Shown piece by piece: positions 1 to 8,042 of a DNA stretch of 36,876 nt. A program made the translations under genes and the position numbers. Each line of letters begins with the position of its first letter. Position 1 is the stretch's first letter. The notes beneath the pieces were generated by a model. That model was not told where the DNA came from, made no database searches, and was given only the letters and a program-made list of their open reading frames with translations. The DNA is from Gemmatimonadota bacterium (lineage in GTDB: Bacteria > Latescibacterota > UBA2968 > UBA8231), in assembly GCA_018660835.1 (NCBI GenBank), contig JABJJN010000054.1, positions 1 through 36,876 on the forward strand, given 5' to 3'.

Positions 1-1389
1 ATGCAGGTAAGCGGCGAGGGAGCCGGTCTGCAGATTGAGACGCCGGACTATGTGGCGAAGCTCTGCGAACAGAATGGGCAACTCGAGTCACTGACACCGA
101 AGTGGCACACGGGTGGGATGCAGCTGGCGTCACATGGCAATGGCCACGGGGAACCGCCGAATATCGATTGGGCCCACGATTACATGTCGGTGGGCCCCTT
201 TCAAAAAATGCGGGTGACGAACTGGGCCCAGTGTCCCAGCCTTGAAGTCATACGCGGGCCTCTGTGCACGATTGTGCGCCGATTTGGTTTTCCGCACAGC
301 CCGGCGCATCCACTGTTCACGCCCAGCCGACTCTTCATGGATCTGAGCTACACGTTCTATGCGGGTGTGCCGTATTTCATGAAGGATGGTCACATGGAAG
401 TGACCCGTGACTTCTGCACCCTTGTTGCTCGCGACGACGAATGGTATTTCGGCGGCAGACCCTTCGATTCGACATTGTGGATGGATGCAGAGGGGCATGT
501 GTATGAGGGCAAGCCACCAGAGGACAACGCCGATCATATGTGGGGCGTTGGATTCTTCCATGGCGAGAGTCGCGACAGCATGTTTGCCATCTATCTCGAT
601 CACCGTTTAGAGAAACCGACGGGGTCTGAGGGAGATGAGTCGGGATCGGCGGCACTGGGTCCTGAGGGAACGACGCCAGCGAAACTCTACCATCACGTGG
701 ACATGACCGTCGATCACGCTAAACCCGGAAGTGGTCCACACGCATCGGTCTGGTGTCGGCCCATGTTGCGTGACAATGCGTGGCTGCAGAGGGGAACCAC
801 CCTCGTGCAGCGCAATGCCTATTTGCTGGCACCCTATCCGGCGCAGGGTGGCGCGGCGGGGCTGCAACAACTGCGTGAACGATTGCTGGCACCTCTGGTG
901 GTCAGGGTGGAGCCGCTGAAGGTGGCTCTATATTCTGATCCGTCAGCTGGTACCGATCCGCCAGACCGTGGAACATCGCTGCCCGACGACGGTGTCGGGC
1001 GCTTGGAAGGTGACCGGCCTTTGGCCCGCATCGGCGAGCGTGCCGCCGACTGGCCACGCAAGCAGGCACTGTGGGAGGTGATGCGGGAGGTTATCGACGA
1101 TCAGTTCAGCGAGAAGAAGGCGAGTCTCGTCGACCTGGGCTACATCTACGACGTGCACGCGCGGGGGAACGATGTACGCGTGCTCATGACCATGCCACAC
1201 AGGGGCCGACCGAAATTCGAATTCCTAGCCAAGCCACTGCGTACGCGTCTCGAGCAAGAGCCCGATGTGCGTGCTGTCGTCGTCGACTTTACCTGGGAGC
1301 CTGCGTGGACAGCGAATCTCCTCACCGACGTGGGGCGTGCGAAGTTGGGCCTGGGCGACGCACCGTCTGTTGATGAACCGTCGTCTTGA
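1..1389 (+). CDS. beta-sandwich-like protein with C-terminal DUF59/MIP18 domain (possibly 5'-partial)
   Basis: The reading frame is open from the first base of the window. ATG at base 1 may be the true start, or the gene may begin upstream; there is no upstream sequence to check for a ribosome site. Residues 1-340 have alternating short hydrophobic strands with many Trp, Tyr and His residues (for example LFMDLSYTFYAGVPYF). They resemble the beta-sandwich domains of polysaccharide-lyase or mutarotase-type proteins, but I cannot name the family. Residues about 354-452 match the DUF59/MIP18 (PaaD-like) iron-sulfur assembly fold: ALWEVMREVID, then LVDLGYIYDV, and near the end WEPAWTANLLTDVGRAKLG. 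The conserved cysteine of the usual T-x-x-x-C-P segment is not there (the region reads TMPHRGRPK), so a normal Fe-S transfer role is doubtful. The gene ends tail to tail with the minus-strand sialidase, 39 nt away. Confidence 0.75.
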   Translation: MQVSGEGAGLQIETPDYVAKLCEQNGQLESLTPKWHTGGMQLASHGNGHGEPPNIDWAHDYMSVGPFQKMRVTNWAQCPSLEVIRGPLCTIVRRFGFPHSPAHPLFTPSRLFMDLSYTFYAGVPYFMKDGHMEVTRDFCTLVARDDEWYFGGRPFDSTLWMDAEGHVYEGKPPEDNADHMWGVGFFHGESRDSMFAIYLDHRLEKPTGSEGDESGSAALGPEGTTPAKLYHHVDMTVDHAKPGSGPHASVWCRPMLRDNAWLQRGTTLVQRNAYLLAPYPAQGGAAGLQQLRERLLAPLVVRVEPLKVALYSDPSAGTDPPDRGTSLPDDGVGRLEGDRPLARIGERAADWPRKQALWEVMREVIDDQFSEKKASLVDLGYIYDVHARGNDVRVLMTMPHRGRPKFEFLAKPLRTRLEQEPDVRAVVVDFTWEPAWTANLLTDVGRAKLGLGDAPSVDEPSS

Positions 1390-1428
1390 CGCACTGTCAT
1401 GCCGACGAAGGTGTCAGGCTGATGAGTG

Positions 1429-2511
1429 TCAGGTGACTGACAATTCGAAGCGTTGCTGGATGAGAGATAGCTGTTTCTCCGCATTCTCGTAGTACGTGAC
1501 GAACCCGGTGTCACCCAGAAAATGCGCCCCCGGGTAGGAGAACGATCGTCCTTCCTTCGGCTCGCCATCACCTGGATCCAGGCGAAGTTCATCGAACCAG
1601 GTTTCTCCCTCGTCTTGTGAAAAGGCGATGCAGATCGGCGTCCGGTCTGCCGTGTGTGCGCCTGGTTCGTTGTGATTCCATACGACCATCAATAAGCCCG
1701 ATGCTTCGTGACGCGCGACTGCGACGGGTGATTCCGGCGAGACGAGGGGGCCGACGGTCGCCGTCGACCACGTGACACCTCCATCTGTTGAGATGGATTC
1801 ATACTGCCTTCCCACCTGGGTCCGCATCCACATCCTCAGGCGACCATCCAGCATTTCTACGATGTAGGGTTCCATCAGGCCACGCTTCGGGCCTTCGAGC
1901 ATGCTGTCACTGGGGCGCCAGTTCTGGCCGTCGTCGTCAGACCGCAACACCCACGTGCGGATGTCAGAGCCACGACGATCCTCCTCCTCCCAGGGCCATG
2001 GTGAGGCGAGGGGCAATAGAATGCGACCTGCATGTGCGCCATGTTGCAGCCGTACGACACGATTGTTCAGCAACACATGCCGGCCCGGTGCCGGTGGTGA
2101 GATACGAATCGGATCCGACCACAACTCGGTGCCATCCTGGGGTGTGCCTAGTTGGGCCTCATCGCGGCAGATGAGCATCCCCGTCCAGGTATCGAGATGG
2201 TTCGTTCGAACGCGTAGGAAGCAGGCGAGGCGTCCATCATTCAACCGCAGGAAGTTGGGCATGCGTACCGCTTCGACCCCATCAGCGGGCCGGGCGATGT
2301 CGAAAGGGCAGGACCAGCTGTCGCCACGATCTTCACTGATCAGCGCACAGACCTGACTGCCGTCATCGTCGTGGGCACCACCAAGCCAACGTGAGTATCC
2401 AAGTAGCCATCGGCCATCGGACAGCACCATGAGATCTGCGCCCATATTGCGTGGTTGGGCAGCCGATGCAGGCACGACGATCTGGCGGTCGAGGTTGCTG
2501 ATTTCGATCAA
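1429..2511 (-). CDS. BNR/Asp-box sialidase-like glycoside hydrolase
   Basis: This 360-residue protein is a predicted six-bladed beta-propeller of the exo-alpha-sialidase (GH33-like) type. Four Asp-boxes (S-x-D-x-G-x-T/S-W pattern) are visible: SEDRGDSW, SDDDGQNW, STDGGVTW and SQDEGETW, spread along the chain. Such proteins release terminal sialic acids or act on related sugars. Many environmental members have unknown substrates, and the catalytic Arg triad is not certain here. No signal peptide is seen. The start is TTG at 2511, inside a TTGA overlap with the stop of the upstream glycosyltransferase gene, so translation is probably coupled. It is the last gene of the minus-strand operon that begins at 6581. 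Confidence 0.85.
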   Translation of the reverse strand: MIEISNLDRQIVVPASAAQPRNMGADLMVLSDGRWLLGYSRWLGGAHDDDGSQVCALISEDRGDSWSCPFDIARPADGVEAVRMPNFLRLNDGRLACFLRVRTNHLDTWTGMLICRDEAQLGTPQDGTELWSDPIRISPPAPGRHVLLNNRVVRLQHGAHAGRILLPLASPWPWEEEDRRGSDIRTWVLRSDDDGQNWRPSDSMLEGPKRGLMEPYIVEMLDGRLRMWMRTQVGRQYESISTDGGVTWSTATVGPLVSPESPVAVARHEASGLLMVVWNHNEPGAHTADRTPICIAFSQDEGETWFDELRLDPGDGEPKEGRSFSYPGAHFLGDTGFVTYYENAEKQLSLIQQRFELSVT

Positions 2512-3659
2512 GAAGCTTCCTGGGTCTGGATGAAGGTCATGAGTCGTTCTACGTATGCATCGTTGCCATAGCGATCGAGAACTCGCCGTTGCGCAGCCTG
2601 TCCTGCGGCGCGCCGCTTGTCATCGTGACGCAGCCACCATTGGGCCTTGTCGCGCAACTCGTCAACACTTGCCCACGTGTCTATCTCAGTGCCGATGTCG
2701 AATTCCTCCTCGATGCCTTCGACGTAATCGGTCAACATGAAACCGCCGGAGCCGGTGATGGCCGTATCGCGCTGGTTCAAGTAACCGTGAGACTGAGGAG
2801 AATTGTGCTGATTGATATTGATCTTCGCCGCCTGATAGATCCCGGGGAGTTCTGCATAGGTTCGAAAGCCGCGATAACAGGACCGAGGGATGCCCTCAAA
2901 GGTGCCGAAGCCGAGTCCACCATAAACATGAGTGCGTCCCAAAGCAGCGACGGTGGCGACCACTTCGTGACGTAGCACGCGTTGATCTGGAAAACCGATG
3001 GGATGGGTGATGCGTTCGACGGGATCGGCAGACGACAGATAGGCACTGCCGTCACTGTCACCGCGGGCATAGATGGAGAGAATTGTCACAGAAAAATCGC
3101 AGGTCTCATGCGGTGCCGGCGTGGCCGTCGCGTGCAACTGCCGCGCCGGCGGTGGATACAATACGATGGCACGAAGGCCACGATCGCGATAGACGCTGAC
3201 ACTCTCTTTGCAGCATGTGACGACGAATTCGAATTCCTGCGAGAACTCAGGATGGCGCAGTGCATCCCACGGATCGTCCTGTGTGTGGGTTGCCGTCTTC
3301 AACCAGCCGAAGCGGTTGCGCAGGTTGGTAATGAGACCGGCTGGGCAGTCATCCTTGCTGAACCACCACAAGAGCAATTCAGGCTGATGCTGCTCAATGA
3401 GTTTGGCGAGGCCCTCTTCGTAGGCGGCGTTGTTGGGATAACACAGATCCCATTGTTCGGGGGGAGGAATCAAATCAGCTTCCTCTTTGGCCAGTGCCGC
3501 ATCTGCCTCAGAGTTCGCGGCGATGCAACCACGGCTCGGGACGTAGACGACGCGGTAGCCCGCCGCCTCGAAGCCCTGCTGGATACTCCATTGGGATTGT
3601 CCGGGGGCAAACCCACCCACGAGCAGCACGGTTCTGGAGCCTGTCGTAGCAGAGGTCAT
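2508..3659 (-). CDS. CgeB-type glycosyltransferase family protein
   Basis: A 383-residue protein with the layout of CgeB/Glyco_trans_1_2 (GT4-like, GT-B fold) proteins. The N-terminal Rossmann half begins with RTVLLVGGFAPGQSQWS and carries a descriptive ELLLWWFSKDD segment. The C-terminal half has the family's KININQHNSPQSHGYLNQRD stretch, followed by GGFMLTDYVEGIEEEFDIG and the DELRDKAQWWLRHDDKRR helix, where an NDP-sugar would bind. Homologues sit in spore, maturation and cell-surface glycan loci; the substrate is unknown. It overlaps the sulfatase upstream by 4 nt (ATGA) and the sialidase downstream by 4 nt (TTGA), so the three should be made together. A sugar-adding enzyme between two sugar-removing ones is unexpected. 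Confidence 0.8.
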   Translation of the reverse strand: MTSATTGSRTVLLVGGFAPGQSQWSIQQGFEAAGYRVVYVPSRGCIAANSEADAALAKEEADLIPPPEQWDLCYPNNAAYEEGLAKLIEQHQPELLLWWFSKDDCPAGLITNLRNRFGWLKTATHTQDDPWDALRHPEFSQEFEFVVTCCKESVSVYRDRGLRAIVLYPPPARQLHATATPAPHETCDFSVTILSIYARGDSDGSAYLSSADPVERITHPIGFPDQRVLRHEVVATVAALGRTHVYGGLGFGTFEGIPRSCYRGFRTYAELPGIYQAAKININQHNSPQSHGYLNQRDTAITGSGGFMLTDYVEGIEEEFDIGTEIDTWASVDELRDKAQWWLRHDDKRRAAGQAAQRRVLDRYGNDAYVERLMTFIQTQEAS

Positions 3660-5113
3660 TTGGGTGCGTCCTCAAAGGGCAAGGCGCGTTGGGTGCGCCA
3701 GAAGGCGGGGCCGCGCAGTGATACGCCGTGTCGTGCCGCCTCGGTGTGGATGAGCCGATCGAGAAGGATTCGGGTCATCTCCTGGCGTCGGTCTCGATGT
3801 TCCGGCAAGTCATAGAGGTTATCGACTTCGCCCGGATCGGTCTGCAAGTCGTAGAGTTCGCCATAGGGCTGAGATGGATAGTGGACGAGTTTCCACCGCC
3901 GCCCACGCAGCATTTTCACACCACCACTCTCTGAGAACACATAGTCTCGGTGGTGCGGCTTGCCACCAGTCAACGCGGGCTCAAGACTGTGTCCCTGGAT
4001 CTCAGGGGCGACGGGTAGATTGGCACACTCCAGCAAGGTGGGGCAGAGATCGAGCAACTCCACGAGGTCATCGTGTACGGCGGGATCTTCACCCGGTTTG
4101 CTGACAATCAGTGGCACATGTAGACCGACATCGTAGAGCATGGGATACTTGTCGATGCTCTTGGTCAGCATCCCCAGGTGGCCGAGTAGCTCGCCGTGGT
4201 CTGAGCAGAAAGCAATCACCGTATTGGACTGCATGCCCTGGCGCTCCACAGCGGCGACGATCTTGCCGACCTGGTCATCGACGAGGGTGACGGCGCCATA
4301 GTAGTAGGCCATCGCCTGGCGCAGACGTGGCTCGTCGAGGTTTTCGTAGTTCACCTGTCGACCACCACGTCGAAAAGCGGCATGCTGCGGCGGCTTGCCA
4401 TCCAGGCTGGCGCCGAAGGTCTCGGGCACGGGCATATCCACCGGATCGTACATCGACGCATAGGGCTCGGGGCAGTCGAAGGGGGTGTGCGGATTTGGCA
4501 GGCCGACGAACATGAAGAAGGGCTGGTCTGGCGTCTGCTGTTCGATCGCCTCGACGGCACGATCACCGACCCAACTATCGAAGAAAGCTTCCGCGGGGAT
4601 GGGATTGGTATTGGCCTGGAAGGCCTGCCAATACTCATCCGTCGCGTGAATCGCGTAGGCCGCCTGCGCTGCCGGCCAATGGCCGTGCCTCTTGAGCCAT
4701 GATTTGTAGTCCTCATGCAACACATCTGGCGATGTGGCGTCGGACTGCTGGCCACCTGTCAGCTGGGTCTCGTCAAAGGAGCTCTGCTCTTTTTCGTCGA
4801 ATAGATGCAGCTTGCCCAGGCCGATGCTGCGATAGCCGGCGGCGCGAAATGTCTCCCCGAGGGTCTGTTCGTTGGAAGCCATCGCCGTGTGATTGGAGAT
4901 CGAGCCATTCTCATGCGGATATCGACCCGTCATCAACACGGCTCGACTTGGCGCGCACTGAGGGTGCTGCGCAAAGGTCTGCGAGAAACGCGATCCCGAG
5001 GCGGCAAGGGCGTCGATGTGCGGTGTGCGGATGATGTTGTTGCCGTAGCAACCGACACAATCGGCGCGCAATTGATCGGCGAGGATGAAGATGATGTTGG
5101 GCTGAGATGCCAC
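3656..5113 (-). CDS. sulfatase (type I, formylglycine-dependent)
   Basis: This 485-residue protein has normal family length. The N-terminus NIIFILADQLRADCVGCYGN carries the metal-binding Asp. The sulfatase signature QCAPSRAVLMTGRYP has Cys53 in a C-x-P-S-R context, the site converted to formylglycine by an anaerobic or FGE-type maturase. A second metal site is seen in FCSDHGELLGHLGMLTKS. The family hydrolyses sulfate esters of polysaccharides, steroids or choline. No signal peptide is visible, so the substrate would be met in the cytoplasm unless export is non-classical. The start is GTG at 5113, chosen because the core domain begins four residues later. It lies 4 nt downstream of the Rieske gene. 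The maturase gene is not in this window. Confidence 0.93.
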   Translation of the reverse strand: MASQPNIIFILADQLRADCVGCYGNNIIRTPHIDALAASGSRFSQTFAQHPQCAPSRAVLMTGRYPHENGSISNHTAMASNEQTLGETFRAAGYRSIGLGKLHLFDEKEQSSFDETQLTGGQQSDATSPDVLHEDYKSWLKRHGHWPAAQAAYAIHATDEYWQAFQANTNPIPAEAFFDSWVGDRAVEAIEQQTPDQPFFMFVGLPNPHTPFDCPEPYASMYDPVDMPVPETFGASLDGKPPQHAAFRRGGRQVNYENLDEPRLRQAMAYYYGAVTLVDDQVGKIVAAVERQGMQSNTVIAFCSDHGELLGHLGMLTKSIDKYPMLYDVGLHVPLIVSKPGEDPAVHDDLVELLDLCPTLLECANLPVAPEIQGHSLEPALTGGKPHHRDYVFSESGGVKMLRGRRWKLVHYPSQPYGELYDLQTDPGEVDNLYDLPEHRDRRQEMTRILLDRLIHTEAARHGVSLRGPAFWRTQRALPFEDAPK

Positions 5114-5117
5114 GTCC

Positions 5118-5495
5118 TTATCCCATCTCTACCAGAAGGCGTCCAGCCTCGACGTGAACTGGATAACTCTTGACGCGGACCGTTTCAGGCTCGAGGGCGG
5201 AACGTCCCGTTCGCAGATCCATCTTCCAGCCGTGCCAGGGACAGGTCAGGAACTCGGCATCTCGCGACAGAACGGGTTGCTCGCCGCGCACACAAGCTTC
5301 CACTTGGCCGCAGAGGGCACCGCCCGACAATTTGGCCCCCTGGTGAGGGCAGGCATCGCGGATGGCAAAGAACTCGTCCCCCTTCCTCACGACGACCAGA
5401 TCTCGACCCGCAGCGCGCACGGCATGCGGCCGCCCGGGGCCGAAGTCGCTGACAGGGCCTACGTCGACTCGCGTCGATGTTTTCGCTGAGCTCAT
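5118..5495 (-). CDS. Rieske [2Fe-2S] ferredoxin-like protein
   Basis: A 125-residue stand-alone Rieske protein. The cluster ligands are clear: CPHQGAKL (Cys49, His51) and CPWHGWK (Cys85, His88), 33 residues apart, with the typical GWKMDLRTG follow-on. It has no transmembrane helix and no oxygenase catalytic domain. It is therefore an electron carrier or a small component of a ring-hydroxylating or nitrite-reductase-like system, rather than a bc1-complex subunit. Between the two ligand pairs lies an insert with two further cysteines (Cys62, Cys68). The gene lies 3 nt after the stop of the amidohydrolase gene and 4 nt before the sulfatase gene, so it is co-transcribed with both. Its redox partner is not in the window. 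Confidence 0.92.
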   Translation of the reverse strand: MSSAKTSTRVDVGPVSDFGPGRPHAVRAAGRDLVVVRKGDEFFAIRDACPHQGAKLSGGALCGQVEACVRGEQPVLSRDAEFLTCPWHGWKMDLRTGRSALEPETVRVKSYPVHVEAGRLLVEMG

Positions 5496-5498
5496 CGC

Positions 5499-6581
5499 CT
5501 AACCGAGACCATAGAGGGTTGCAGCATTCTTCCACATGATCTGGTCTCGTTGCTCGCCCTTGATCACCGCTGGAATCGCCCGATTCGGTGCATCGAAGTC
5601 CCAGTGGGGGTAGTCGGTGGCAAACATGAGGAACTCGGGCTGACCGATCATGTCCATGATCTGCAGCAGATACTTCGGGTCCGGTGGTTCCTCCATGGGC
5701 TGCGTCGTCGAGCGTATGTGATCACGGATGTATTCGCTGGGTAGTCGCTTAAGCCAGGGCACCTCGTCGCGCAGGCCGCGATAATTCTTGTCGAGTCGCC
5801 ACATCAGCGCGGGAAGCCAGGCAAAACCACCTTCGATCATGACGACGCGCAGTTCGGGGAACTTGGCAAAGGTCCCCTCGCAGACAAGAGATATCACGTG
5901 TCCTTCGAAAGCCTGCACCATGCCCGTATGGTCTTCGATATAGTAGGAGGGCCAACCAACGGCTGAGATCGGCACATCGCCACCGCCGCCGAAGTGGATG
6001 CCCATCGGCAGGCCGGCCTCACATGCAGCTTCATACATCGGGTCGAGTTCGCGCTTGCCATAGGGCTGACTCGAACGCGCCATCAACAGGACCTGGATGA
6101 AACGCTTGTCGCCCGACAGACGACGGATCTCTTCGGCGGAGGCTTCAGGAAAACCTGGATGAACGAGAATCGACGCGCGCCATCGACGGTCGTCGTCGAG
6201 CCAGCTGTTCTGAGTCCAATCGTTGACGGCGCGCATCATGGCGACGGCCAACTCGGGATTCTTGATCTGCGGCACGCCGATCAGCGGGTTGAGGATGGCA
6301 TAGTCGATGTTCCACTCATCCAGCAGCTGTTGCCTTGAGAAACTCGGATCAGATCCTGCCACGCCGTTCTGCGGCAGGGCGTCACGTCGAGCGGCCTGGG
6401 CGAACACCTTTGGATAAAGGCTGACACCGGACAACTTGAAGCCGCCCTGTTGGACGTAAGCCTGCCAGCGAGTCGACAGATGAGGCATCAGATCGCCCAT
6501 GCCACTCGTGTAATTGTGGACATCGGCATCGATCAACTGCAAAGGTTGTGCCGATGAATTGGCGTCTGTTGAGGCACTCAT
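5499..6581 (-). CDS. amidohydrolase-2 family protein (ACMSD/decarboxylase-like)
   Basis: A 360-residue TIM-barrel protein of the amidohydrolase-2 family, whose known members are metal-dependent decarboxylases or hydrolases of aromatic and carboxylic acids (ACMSD, gamma-resorcylate decarboxylase). The first metal motif is LIDADVHNY (Asp20-x-His22), followed by a barrel His in [12 protein letters not shown] and the C-terminal [10 protein letters not shown] aspartate. I place the start at ATG 6581 because a GGGAGAG ribosome site lies 11 nt upstream. The in-frame ATG at 6608 has no such site and would add nine residues. It is the first gene of the five-gene minus-strand operon. It is divergent from a dioxygenase gene across 187 nt. 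Pairing with a Rieske protein suggests degradation of an aromatic or similar compound; the substrate is unknown. Confidence 0.88.
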   Translation of the reverse strand: MSASTDANSSAQPLQLIDADVHNYTSGMGDLMPHLSTRWQAYVQQGGFKLSGVSLYPKVFAQAARRDALPQNGVAGSDPSFSRQQLLDEWNIDYAILNPLIGVPQIKNPELAVAMMRAVNDWTQNSWLDDDRRWRASILVHPGFPEASAEEIRRLSGDKRFIQVLLMARSSQPYGKRELDPMYEAACEAGLPMGIHFGGGGDVPISAVGWPSYYIEDHTGMVQAFEGHVISLVCEGTFAKFPELRVVMIEGGFAWLPALMWRLDKNYRGLRDEVPWLKRLPSEYIRDHIRSTTQPMEEPPDPKYLLQIMDMIGQPEFLMFATDYPHWDFDAPNRAIPAVIKGEQRDQIMWKNAATLYGLG

Positions 6582-6679
6582 GTCGATTGGAACTCTCCCT
6601 TCCCTCATGTCGGAATAGGTCCGCCGTCGTCAGCTATCGAATGGCAAAGACCGCTTGAGGGCAAATCGACTGGCAGGAC

Positions 6680-6709
6680 TTGATTCATTACATGAAAACA
6701 GACGATAAT
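6680..6709 (+). promoter_or_regulatory. candidate sigma-70-type promoter for the dioxygenase gene
   Basis: In the divergent intergenic region, TTGATT (6680-6685) and GATAAT (6704-6709) are separated by 18 nt. They differ from the sigma-70 consensus hexamers by two bases and one base respectively. A start site near 6716 would leave a leader of about 50 nt before ATG 6769, with TGAGGA (6754-6759) as ribosome site. This is a pattern match only, and the housekeeping promoter consensus of this lineage is not known to me. Confidence 0.35.
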
Positions 6710-6768
6710 GATGGGCGATCAGACTTTTCGTCGACCTTGGTGTTTTCGCAACCTGAGGAAATGTGCAA

Positions 6769-7932
6769 ATGAGTGAGTCTACCGCGGAATATCGTGCGCC
6801 CGCCTTCGCTGATGCGTTGCCAGAGCTCTCTGCCCCCGGGGCGACACCGGAGAGATTAGCGTATCTGGCCGAACATGGCTTTGTCATTATCAACGACTTT
6901 GTCGACAACCCGTGGATTCCCACTCTACGCGACGCCGGACGCCGTGTGACCGAAGCCTGTGCGCCGGAGAATGGCTACAGCAAGATCGACTGCTCGAAGG
7001 GATATATCCACCGCGCTGCAGGGGATGAGCCCTGGGCGCTACGTGGACTGGTTCATCCTGCCTTCGGCGAACCGAGTTTTGCTGAGTTCCACGGCTCCGA
7101 TGAGCTGCTTCACTTTGTCGATTCATGGTGCGTTGATGGTCTCAAACCGGAGGACACCGTCTTCGCAGGTTTGCTGCTATGGTGCAATCCGCGGAAGAAG
7201 GAACATGCCCTCGGCTGGCATCGGGATGCCACATGGTGGGGAACGGGAGAGGCGTATTTTGCCCAGAAGGAGATCCGCGGTGAAGGGCCGGAAGCCTATA
7301 CGGAGGAAGTAGAGCGGAAGATCTGGAAAGAGATTCAGGAGAAGAATGCGAAGTCCATTGCTGAACGGAATGGGGTGAGCATGTTTCTCGCGCTCACAGA
7401 TGACGAGTGTCATGAGCTGATTCCGGGTAGTCACGATCGCTGGCGCACGCCCTATGAACACGATGTGCTGCTGCCAAAGGCGATGAAGGAACAAGGCGTG
7501 CCGCATACACCGAGCTGGAATGGCGAAGATCCACTGCCCGGGCAGGTGGCGGTGCGGCTCAAGGCGGGGGAGGCTCTGATTCGCATTGGATCAAATATCC
7601 ACACGGGACACACCGTGCCGGATCGTGAGCGCAATTCCCTGTCCATCGGTTGGTCGAGATGGTCCGGTCCCTCCGAGGAGGAGCCTTCCGTGGTCGATGT
7701 CCGCAGTGCCTGGCAACTCGACCCCGCCGTACGCGAAGCGATGCCGCACGAGTGGATGAAGATCGCGTGGGATCGCTGGGCGGCGAACAACAGACTCGGG
7801 GATACCCTCGAGGACCGATATCCCGCATGGGATGTCAATCGTATCAAGGCGGGGGAATTCGTTGGTTGGCGCACCGAGCTGGAGCGCAAGGCGGCGGCGG
7901 GCGAAGCAGCTGACGAAACGGTGGAAGAATAG
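6769..7932 (+). CDS. phytanoyl-CoA dioxygenase (PhyH) family protein
   Basis: A 387-residue Fe(II)/2-oxoglutarate-dependent oxygenase of the PhyH family. The facial triad is visible: His151-Arg-Asp153 in ALGWHRDATWWG, and a distal His (His278 or His281) in SNIHTGHTVPDRERN, with the following Arg able to hold 2-oxoglutarate. LIPGSHDRW is the usual PhyH PGSH turn. A charged insert of about 40 residues (AYTEEVERKIWKEIQEKN) sits between the two motifs. The start is ATG 6769, with TGAGGA nine nt upstream; an in-frame GTG at 6763 would be too close to that site. PhyH proteins are greatly expanded in sponge-associated and Latescibacterota-like genomes, mostly with unknown substrates. It is divergent from the amidohydrolase operon and may share its regulation. 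Confidence 0.92.
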   Translation: MSESTAEYRAPAFADALPELSAPGATPERLAYLAEHGFVIINDFVDNPWIPTLRDAGRRVTEACAPENGYSKIDCSKGYIHRAAGDEPWALRGLVHPAFGEPSFAEFHGSDELLHFVDSWCVDGLKPEDTVFAGLLLWCNPRKKEHALGWHRDATWWGTGEAYFAQKEIRGEGPEAYTEEVERKIWKEIQEKNAKSIAERNGVSMFLALTDDECHELIPGSHDRWRTPYEHDVLLPKAMKEQGVPHTPSWNGEDPLPGQVAVRLKAGEALIRIGSNIHTGHTVPDRERNSLSIGWSRWSGPSEEEPSVVDVRSAWQLDPAVREAMPHEWMKIAWDRWAANNRLGDTLEDRYPAWDVNRIKAGEFVGWRTELERKAAAGEAADETVEE

Positions 7933-8030
7933 GCGACCCGAGGAAGCCTCGACCTAAGCGATCGAAAGTTCTGAGGAAGCGATCAGATACCGGGTAACCT
8001 CTGATCCGCTTCGTGGGACTGTCTGGTAGA

Positions 8031-8035
8031 GGAGG
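8031..8035 (+). promoter_or_regulatory. ribosome binding site deciding the start of the sigma/F1-beta fusion
   Basis: GGAGG lies at 8031-8035, seven nt before GTG 8043. This makes GTG 8043 the preferred start over the in-frame GTG at 8013, whose predicted first ten residues (Gly/Ser-rich) would be encoded by the ribosome site itself. The 110-nt region before it (7933-8042) holds a 5-bp hairpin CGAGG-AAG-CCTCG just after the dioxygenase gene. I see no convincing -35/-10 pair in it. Confidence 0.7.
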
Positions 8036-8042
8036 ATCACCC

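Noticed and set aside
2982..3815. 277-codon plus-strand open frame
   Set aside because: It is antisense to the glycosyltransferase and sulfatase genes, which have clear family motifs. It has no recognisable motif itself.
8013..8042. Earlier GTG start for the sigma fusion
   Set aside because: Its codons overlap the strong GGAGG ribosome site that serves GTG 8043.
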